In this document: piece by piece, positions 5,359 through 9,669 of the stretch
Position numbering within the stretch: the first letter of the stretch is position 1
Layout: each line of letters starts with the position of its first letter
Assembly (NCBI GenBank): GCA_041665165.1
Contig: JBAYJJ010000045.1
Coordinates: forward strand, 1-9,669
Reading direction: 5' to 3'
Length of the DNA: 9,669 nucleotides
Origin: MWCR01 sp041665165
Lineage (GTDB): Bacteria > Patescibacteriota > Patescibacteriia > 2-12-FULL-60-25
Notes under the pieces: generated by a model
The model's input: the letters and a program-made list of their open reading frames with translations, nothing else
What the model was told of the DNA's origin: nothing
Database searches by the model: none
Program-made: the position numbers and the translations under genes

Positions 5359-6021
5359 ATGAAAAAATCCACAAAGAAATCAGTAGATATAGTTCCGATC
5401 AAGCCTGGCAAGGACGCTGGTTTTTATTCCAAAACAGTCAAAGACCATTTTTTTCATCCCAAGAACTTCATGGAAAAAGAAAAAGGCTATAAAGCCGATG
5501 GCATGGGCATGGTCGGCTCGCCGGCTTGCGGAGATGTGATGAAAGTTTGGATAAAAGTCGATAAAAAAACAGACCGCATCAAAGATCTGAAGTGGAAGAC
5601 ATTCGGTTGCGCTTCAGCCATTGCCGCCACATCCATGATGTCTGTCATGGTCACAGAGAAGAAGGGCATGAAGCTGGAAGACGCCATGAAGCTCAAGCCG
5701 CAAGACATTGTCTCGCGCCTTTCTGGCTTGCCCACGCGCAAGATCCATTGCTCGGTTTTAGGCGACAAGGCTTTGCGCGGCGCGATCAATGACTATTATC
5801 GCCGCTCAGGCCAACCTGAAAAGATCCAAATCGAAACTGGCAGGGTCATTGATTATGTTTTGAAGATTACTGACCAGGACATTGAGCATGCTGTCTTAGA
5901 CGGAGCTGATACTTTGGCCAAGGTCCAGCAAAAAACCAAGGTCGGCACTGGGGACCCCACCTGCATCCCAGAAGTCGAACAATTGATCAGATTTTATAAA
6001 GAAAAGTACTTCGGAGCATAA
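5359..6021 (+). CDS. iscU: Fe-S cluster scaffold IscU/NifU with a degenerate C-terminal Bfd-like domain (220 aa)
   Basis: Scaffold on which IscS-derived sulfur and iron are assembled. Seen: a 20-residue Lys-rich N-terminal extension, then the U-type domain (about 22-147) with FYSKTVKDHFFHPKN, cluster ligands C57 in GSPACGD (with D59), C84 in FGCASAIAA, and C131 in HCSVLG. LPTRK (124-128) sits at the place of the HscA-binding LPPVK motif. Residues about 160-212 align without gaps to the bacterioferritin-associated-ferredoxin-like domain of NifU, but the usual C-X-C becomes D165-Y-V167 and the C-X2-C becomes D199-X2-C202, so only one of four ligands remains. The NifU C-terminal thioredoxin-like Nfu domain is absent. 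The ATG is 1 nt after the iscS stop with no Shine-Dalgarno site, so coupling is likely. No hscA, hscB or ferredoxin gene follows. Confidence 0.92.
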   Translation: MKKSTKKSVDIVPIKPGKDAGFYSKTVKDHFFHPKNFMEKEKGYKADGMGMVGSPACGDVMKVWIKVDKKTDRIKDLKWKTFGCASAIAATSMMSVMVTEKKGMKLEDAMKLKPQDIVSRLSGLPTRKIHCSVLGDKALRGAINDYYRRSGQPEKIQIETGRVIDYVLKITDQDIEHAVLDGADTLAKVQQKTKVGTGDPTCIPEVEQLIRFYKEKYFGA

Positions 6022-6023
6022 CC

Positions 6024-6062
6024 CTCACCCCCTACCCCTCTCCCACAGACGCAGGAGAGGGG
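6024..6062 (+). repeat. C/G-rich hairpin repeat after iscU
   Basis: CCCCTCTCC (6035-6043) and GGAGAGGGG (6054-6062) form a perfect 9-bp stem with a 10-nt loop, preceded by a C-rich tract (ccctcacccccta). It begins 2 nt after the iscU stop. The nearest T-run (6082-6087) is 20 nt beyond the stem, too far for a classic intrinsic terminator. It looks like a short dispersed intergenic hairpin that could protect the 3' end of the operon mRNA. Confidence 0.55.
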
Positions 6063-6114
6063 CTGGTTGACTGTTGGTTGGTTTTTTGTTAGCGTTGCAC
6101 AAGTCCTTTGACCC

Positions 6115-6121
6115 AAGGAGG
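6115..6121 (+). promoter_or_regulatory. Strong ribosome binding site for the 339-aa membrane protein
   Basis: AAGGAGG lies 5 nt before the ATG at 6127, a full Shine-Dalgarno match. It contrasts with the SD-poor starts of iscU, gpsA and the lipoprotein gene and fixes this start codon. Confidence 0.8.
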
Positions 6122-6126
6122 GGTTC

Positions 6127-7146
6127 ATGAAAGTTGAACTGAAAAAAGAAGCTAGCATAAAGGCTTTATTTCCTAGCTTGTTGATGTTCGGGATTTCGAG
6201 TCTGGTGGCAATTTCTTGCCTTAGTTTTTCTTCGCCCGAGTATGAAAAACACATTACAGCTCTTGAAGCTAAGCAGGAACACGAGACCAAACAAGCTTTA
6301 CGCGAGCTCGAGGAGGCCGTGGCTGGGGTAAGGCTTGCTGAAAGCTTGAAGAACCCTAAGAGTGTCGAATTTGTGCGTTTGGTGCACACGATCAATGGAG
6401 TAGATCAGGCTTCAAAGGGAATGGCTGTTCTCAAGCTGGGATCTCTTCAAGCCGAGTGTGTATCCAAATTCAACAATGGCACAATAAAGTGTGCGGATAA
6501 GGGTACTTGCGAGTATGTGTGCCTCCAGCAGGAGTTTGCCCTTCTCGCCTCGGATCGTTTTGGTCGCTTATTGAAAGGTGATACAAGCGTTTTGACACAG
6601 GTCCCGCCTTTGTCGCAGGAGATTGTAAAGAGTAGAAATCCGGGCATTCAAACAACGCCCAAAAATCTCGGAATAGCTTGGATTATAGCTTCTTTCCTTG
6701 CTGCCATCACAATGGGGTTCGCTACGCTGAATGCGGAGAAATGGTCCAGGTTGCTGTATGTCGCTGCATGGATCCTGTTTTTTCCGGCCATGACTTTTTT
6801 TCACGTGATTTGGTTCTCCATCTTCCTGCCTTTTTGGATTATCAAGGTGACAAAAAGAAGGTGGCGCTTGCGTCAGTACAAGAAACTCATTCGGGAGATC
6901 AAGCCGCACTTGGCCGTTTTGTGGCCTGAGCGTGAACCTTATCGGGACAGATTTGCAGATACGGATCGAAGGAAGCTTCGTGTCTTGAGCGAAGACAATA
7001 AGACTCCTTCGCAAGTTCGTGTCCGGATCGCCAAGCTCATCCAGGTTGAGGAGTCGCTCTTTGGACCGCTGGCGCAGAAAGTTGAAGACGAACCCCAGAC
7101 GGCTGGTCAGCCCGCAGAACGACAGCCCGCTTCTCAAACCGCGTAA
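6127..7146 (+). CDS. Multi-pass membrane protein of unknown function (339 aa)
   Basis: Not recognised. Seen: a positively charged N-terminus, a first membrane segment (about 13-34), a charged helical, coiled-coil-like stretch (38-75), then a soluble region to about 180 with C111, C122, C128 and C132 close together. A second membrane segment follows (181-201), and a long hydrophobic stretch (208-241) with prolines at 220 and 235 that is probably two crossings. Then come a very basic segment KRRWRLRQYKK (243-253) and a polar Gln/Pro-rich tail. By the positive-inside rule both ends are cytoplasmic and the cysteine loop is outside, where two disulfides could form. The tail helix (about 295-320) could bind a partner. 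It has its own ribosome binding site and a terminator overlapping its stop codon, so it is transcribed alone or with the upstream operon. No enzyme motif is visible. Confidence 0.75.
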   Translation: MKVELKKEASIKALFPSLLMFGISSLVAISCLSFSSPEYEKHITALEAKQEHETKQALRELEEAVAGVRLAESLKNPKSVEFVRLVHTINGVDQASKGMAVLKLGSLQAECVSKFNNGTIKCADKGTCEYVCLQQEFALLASDRFGRLLKGDTSVLTQVPPLSQEIVKSRNPGIQTTPKNLGIAWIIASFLAAITMGFATLNAEKWSRLLYVAAWILFFPAMTFFHVIWFSIFLPFWIIKVTKRRWRLRQYKKLIREIKPHLAVLWPEREPYRDRFADTDRRKLRVLSEDNKTPSQVRVRIAKLIQVEESLFGPLAQKVEDEPQTAGQPAERQPASQTA

Positions 7147-7159
7147 ATGCGGTTTTTTT
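7136..7159 (+). terminator. Intrinsic terminator overlapping the stop codon of the 339-aa gene
   Basis: AAACCGC (7136-7142) and GCGGTTT (7149-7155) make a perfect 7-bp stem with a 6-nt loop that contains the TAA stop (7144-7146). The T-run extends to 7159. The ribosome at the stop codon would cover the stem, so termination may depend on translation ending normally. Confidence 0.8.
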
Positions 7160-7171
7160 GTAAAAACATGC

Positions 7172-7192
7172 GTTTAGGGTTAAGGGTTAAGC
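7172..7192 (+). repeat. Three 7-nt tandem repeats in the spacer
   Basis: GTTTAGG, GTTAAGG and GTTAAGC lie end to end between the terminator and the next promoter. This is the third heptamer array in the window (others at 4075-4095 and 4398-4425). No structure or gene is associated with it. Confidence 0.6.
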
Positions 7193-7208
7193 GTCCAGCC
7201 CTTAAGGA

Positions 7209-7240
7209 TTGACGTTTCGCTATTTTTGTATACAGTATAC
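7209..7240 (+). promoter_or_regulatory. Possible promoter and operator of the 606-aa gene
   Basis: TTGACG (7209-7214, 5/6 match to a -35) is followed after 16 nt by TACAGT (7231-7236, 4/6 match to a -10). Over the -10 lies a perfect 13-bp inverted repeat, GTATAC-A-GTATAC (7228-7240), an arrangement typical of a repressor site, although alternating TA-rich palindromes also arise by chance. No candidate regulator is adjacent. Confidence 0.4.
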
Positions 7241-7301
7241 CCAGGACCTCGAAAATTTGCGTTAAAACACGCGGATCTCGCGTCAGACATTAGGAGGAGT
7301 C

Positions 7302-9122
7302 ATGAACCCGAAATCGTTTTGGAGCCTTCTCGTATTGCTCGGCGCGCTGATCCTGTCAGTAAGCGCCACGGCAGAGCCAAAGCCCCAGGGCAGAGGCCAC
7401 CCCTGCATGACCCCAGTGTCTCAGGACATCATGGGGACAATGGTGATCTTGCGTCAGAACTGCGACTTGTCAGTGGTCATCAATGCTTTTCCGCAGATTG
7501 ACCCGGCTACAAGCAAGCCTTTCCCAGTCCAGGTCCAGCGCCGCTCCATCTATGCGGCCAACCAGGCGCGCGAAGAAGATGGTGTTTCCTATCCACGGAG
7601 CGTAATCCGTCATTGCCTGAGGCCTGGCCATCCAGACCAGCATGCTGACGCAGACGAGCTTTCCATTTGTCCGGACGGCTTGATGCACTATTTTGCCGTG
7701 GCTGGCGCCAAGATCCTCATCCCTGTCGACCGTGAGCTTACAGCCGCGGAAAAGCAGGAGACTAAAGATCGCGCTGCGGCCGCAGAACAGCAGAAGCAAG
7801 AAAAAGAAGAGAAACACGATCTTGCTCTGCAAGCCATTCAGAGCGAGGAACGGGCAAAATCAGATCAGCGCATCGCTGATCTTGGTTCTGCTCTGGCTGC
7901 CTCAAATACCCGGCTGTATGAGCTTGAGCCTGATGCTCAAAAGGGGCGCTGGTTTTATCTCTTGCTTGCCTCGTGCTGCATCTTCGCGATTTGGGGAGTT
8001 GGCGGCACGGTTAGTACTGTGCGCGCCCGCCGCAATCTCAAGCCTGTGAAGGTCTTGGGCAGGAACTTTGCAGATCCGTACAAAGCAATGATGGATTTGC
8101 GCGATAGATATCTGGGCATCCGGATCGAAAACGACCTGCGATGCAGGCAACAGGCCACTTCGTCTATCGAGTACAAGACCGAGAAAGAAAAGCTCGAGAC
8201 GCGCATCGCTGCGCTTGAGGCTCTTCATGCCACGGATGCTACTTTGGCCAAGTTGTTGCAGGAAGACGTCTATAAGCTGAGGGGCGAGATCTCGCAGCTC
8301 AACACCTTGAACGGAACACTGAGCATGGAAAAAGCACAGCTTGAAGCTAATGTTGAACTCCAGAAGGAACAGATATCCGGCTTGGAGACAGCGCGCTCAG
8401 GCCAGGTCGGGCAAATCAGAAAGCTCAATCGCGAGCTTGAAGAAAAAACTCAGCGTGTAGCTGAGCTTGAGGCTTCCCCGGACGCGCAAGCGCCAGAGGA
8501 ACGTTTTGCGGAATTGTTCGAAGAAAGAAGCAGATACAAGAAGGAGCGCGATACGCTTGCTCAATATCTGCAGGGATTCTTTGACGTGCTGTATGGCCAA
8601 GAGATGCCAGAAGGTTTTCAGAAGAAGCCGAGTGGCTTTGCTGAATTGCCTATCCAGAAGCAGGTTTCGCTTGCCACGGAATATTTGAGCCGTATGTTGT
8701 GCATGGCATATGTGGGACAGAAGACTGCAGAATCTCTCCCGCCGCCGAACATATCTTCTGATGTCGTGCCCTTTGGCACTGGGTCAAGCTATTCAAGGCT
8801 TGAACCCAACCTGGATACACTCCAATCCCAGCTAGCTCAAGCGCCCTCGCTTTTCGTGGTGGCATGCACCAAGATCTGCATGCGCGAATGGGCTCAGCGT
8901 TTGCGCAGGGAAGGGGAGCTTGCCTATAAGGTAGAGACAGTTACTGAGCTTAATGATCTGAATGCTTTTGTCTGTTCTTCGACTCTGCTTAGCGCTGACC
9001 AGGACCTGATGTCTTTGGTAGGCGAGGCAGATGTGTCCAAGATCCACCTGGTTTCCGACTGGCTGTGCTCAGGTGCGGGAAGTGGACGGGCACTTTCGCT
9101 CATGCCTCAAGCTTCGGGCTGA
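7302..9122 (+). CDS. Membrane-anchored coiled-coil protein of unknown function (606 aa)
   Basis: Not recognised. Start ATG at 7302 is preceded by AGGAGG 4 nt away. Seen in order: a signal peptide (residues 1-24, cleavage expected after SATA); an extracytoplasmic domain (25-143) with C35, C54, C105 and C123, enough for two disulfides; a Lys/Glu/Gln-rich helix (145-205); a single membrane segment (217-240) followed by RARR; a long cytoplasmic coiled coil (about 288-390, many Leu/Glu/Gln heptads); a helical region (398-475); and an alpha/beta-looking C-terminal domain (515-590) with strands such as SLFVVAC and KIHLVSDW, possibly Rossmann-like. The layout, an outside sensor-like domain joined through a coiled coil to an inside domain, recalls a transmembrane signalling or envelope-tethering protein, but no kinase, cyclase, HAMP or methyl-accepting motif is visible. 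It has its own promoter candidate and terminator. The N-terminal signal could instead remain as a second anchor. Confidence 0.75.
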   Translation: MNPKSFWSLLVLLGALILSVSATAEPKPQGRGHPCMTPVSQDIMGTMVILRQNCDLSVVINAFPQIDPATSKPFPVQVQRRSIYAANQAREEDGVSYPRSVIRHCLRPGHPDQHADADELSICPDGLMHYFAVAGAKILIPVDRELTAAEKQETKDRAAAAEQQKQEKEEKHDLALQAIQSEERAKSDQRIADLGSALAASNTRLYELEPDAQKGRWFYLLLASCCIFAIWGVGGTVSTVRARRNLKPVKVLGRNFADPYKAMMDLRDRYLGIRIENDLRCRQQATSSIEYKTEKEKLETRIAALEALHATDATLAKLLQEDVYKLRGEISQLNTLNGTLSMEKAQLEANVELQKEQISGLETARSGQVGQIRKLNRELEEKTQRVAELEASPDAQAPEERFAELFEERSRYKKERDTLAQYLQGFFDVLYGQEMPEGFQKKPSGFAELPIQKQVSLATEYLSRMLCMAYVGQKTAESLPPPNISSDVVPFGTGSSYSRLEPNLDTLQSQLAQAPSLFVVACTKICMREWAQRLRREGELAYKVETVTELNDLNAFVCSSTLLSADQDLMSLVGEADVSKIHLVSDWLCSGAGSGRALSLMPQASG

Positions 9123-9138
9123 GTCAATGAATCTTTCG

Positions 9139-9165
9139 GGCCTTGCGTTTTGCGGGGCCTTTTTT
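9139..9165 (+). terminator. Intrinsic terminator of the 606-aa gene
   Basis: GGCCTTGC (9139-9146) pairs with GCGGGGCC (9152-9159), including two G-U pairs, around a 5-nt loop, and is followed by six T residues (9160-9165). It starts 17 nt after the stop codon. Confidence 0.8.
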
Positions 9166-9186
9166 AAAATAATCTACGAAGGAGTC

Positions 9187-9297
9187 ACCACCCTGGCTCG
9201 CCATTCGGCAAGCCGCCCCTCCTACTCTAGGAGGGGACATAGTAATTATCGCAACTTAAGTCCCCGCCTTTCGAAGGAGGGGAAACGAAGGGGTGGT
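9187..9297. repeat. MITE-like palindromic repeat (about 111 bp)
   Basis: The element begins ACCACCC (9187-9193) and ends GGGTGGT (9291-9297), a 7-bp terminal inverted repeat. Inside are two hairpins that are near copies of each other: CCCCTCCTA/TAGGAGGGG (9216-9224 with 9228-9236, perfect, 3-nt loop) and CCCCGCCTT/AAGGAGGGG (9262-9270 with 9274-9282, one mismatch, 3-nt loop). There is no ORF, and it sits between two terminators. This looks like a non-autonomous dispersed repeat; no target-site duplication is obvious and no other copy is in the window. Confidence 0.6.
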
Positions 9298-9307
9298 ATT
9301 CGATATT

Positions 9308-9343
9308 AAAAACCTCTGAACAATCAGTTGATCAATTCAGAGG
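9308..9343 (-). terminator. Intrinsic terminator of the right-edge minus-strand gene
   Basis: CCTCTGAA (9313-9320) and TTCAGAGG (9336-9343) form a perfect 8-bp stem whose inner bases (ATCA/TGAT) can pair further. On the minus strand five T residues follow (plus-strand A-run 9308-9312). It starts 19 nt after the stop of the 99-aa gene, supporting that gene as real. Confidence 0.75.
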
Positions 9344-9362
9344 GTGAGTTGCGGTGACGGCT

Positions 9363-9669
9363 TCAGTCCCAGGAGTCGAAATCTCTCCTGTAGTCATCAT
9401 CATTGTCGTCCAGGTCGACTTGCTCGACCTGCTGCTCATGGAATTGCTTGCAGCGCACGCAGTCGGCCGTATGCGGGCCAGGGTGCGTTTCGCCTGCGGC
9501 GACCAGGGCGGCGCGGTAGGCCGGGAAGTCCACGCATCGAGCATCGCTTGGGCATAAGTCCAGGATGGCCTGCGCAATGGTCTGCCGCGCCTTTTCCTCA
9601 TTGTAGGGGCTCATGACCATGACGTCGAACGCGCAGGCTGTTGCCGCGAGGTGCACGTTCATGTTGTAA
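9363..9669 (-). CDS. Small cysteine-containing acidic protein of unknown function, possibly cut by the right edge
   Basis: Not recognised. The frame ends at TGA (9365-9363) and is open to the window edge. The outermost ATG (9662-9660) gives 99 residues, but two more codons upstream are also open, so the start is uncertain; an internal ATG at residue 17 (MSPYNEEKARQT) is another choice and none has a visible ribosome binding site. Numbered from the outermost ATG: a helix (about 22-36), cysteines at 37, 43, 68 and 71 (the last two as C-V-R-C) with nearby histidines at 60, 64 and 75, suggesting a small metal-binding fold, then a strongly acidic tail DLDDNDDDYRRDFDSWD (83-99). G+C is clearly higher here than in the neighbouring genes. 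Plus-strand ORFs over the same stretch are shadows; the terminator at 9308-9343 supports the minus strand. Confidence 0.55.
   Translation of the reverse strand, partial: YNMNVHLAATACAFDVMVMSPYNEEKARQTIAQAILDLCPSDARCVDFPAYRAALVAAGETHPGPHTADCVRCKQFHEQQVEQVDLDDNDDDYRRDFDSWD

Noticed and set aside
6035..6087. Hairpin plus later T-run read as an intrinsic terminator of the iron-sulfur operon
   Set aside because: The T-run is 20 nt beyond the stem, so it does not meet the usual geometry; listed as a hairpin repeat instead.
6568..7137. Minus-strand ORF of 189 residues
   Set aside because: Antisense to the 339-aa membrane protein, which has a strong ribosome binding site and a matching terminator; a shadow.
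9187..9297. CRISPR-like repeat pair
   Set aside because: Only two palindromic units without regular spacers; fits a hairpin repeat element better.
9332..9616. Other ORFs on both strands over the right-edge gene
   Set aside because: High G+C opens several frames here; low-complexity Ser/Thr/Arg translations and the terminator position favour the frame ending at 9363.

Overview
The window is ordinary bacterial DNA: genetic code 11 with TGA and TAA stops, moderate G+C, Shine-Dalgarno sites (AAGGAGG) before some genes and none before others. The gene mix (MEMO-family protein, host-attachment/baeRF-like protein, compact RrF2-IscS-IscU cluster, many unrecognised envelope proteins, several short dispersed repeats) would suit an uncultured lineage such as the Patescibacteria/CPR group. 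That placement is only an inference; no marker gene here settles it. No tRNA, rRNA, CRISPR array, transposase or prophage gene was seen.

Layout. (1) 3-599 is the C-terminal part of a MEMO-family protein (AmmeMemoRadiSam system protein B), cut by the left edge. (2) 604-950 holds a small unknown gene on the minus strand with its own terminator and promoter. (3) 1011-3578 is a minus-strand cluster: a lipoprotein of unknown function, glycerol-3-phosphate dehydrogenase (gpsA), and a host-attachment/baeRF-type protein whose start overlaps the gpsA stop (ATGA). It ends in a strong hairpin terminator. The lipoprotein promoter lies so close to its ATG that the mRNA should be leaderless. (4) Divergently, 3670-6021 is a plus-strand iron-sulfur cluster assembly operon: an RrF2/IscR-type regulator with a consensus promoter and a perfect inverted repeat at the transcription start, then cysteine desulfurase IscS/NifS, then an IscU/NifU scaffold. 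The genes overlap or nearly abut. IscS supplies sulfur, IscU builds the cluster, and the regulator probably senses cluster status and represses its own operon. The scaffold carries a C-terminal Bfd-like domain that keeps only one of the four usual cysteines. (5) 6127-7146 and 7302-9122 are two unrecognised membrane proteins, each with a strong ribosome binding site and its own terminator. Both put a cysteine-containing domain outside the membrane and contain coiled coils. (6) 9123-9362 is intergenic: a terminator, a roughly 110-bp palindromic repeat with short terminal inverted repeats, and a terminator for the last gene. (7) 9363 to the right edge is a small cysteine-containing minus-strand protein that may continue outside the window.

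Points most worth a second look: the degenerate NifU-type Bfd domain; the repeat and foldback sequence that can pair with the iscS start codon; three separate arrays of 7-nt tandem repeats, one inside the iscS coding region; the RrF2 operator candidate; and the 606-residue membrane coiled-coil protein. I see no clear evidence of a whole new multi-gene defence or mobile system.
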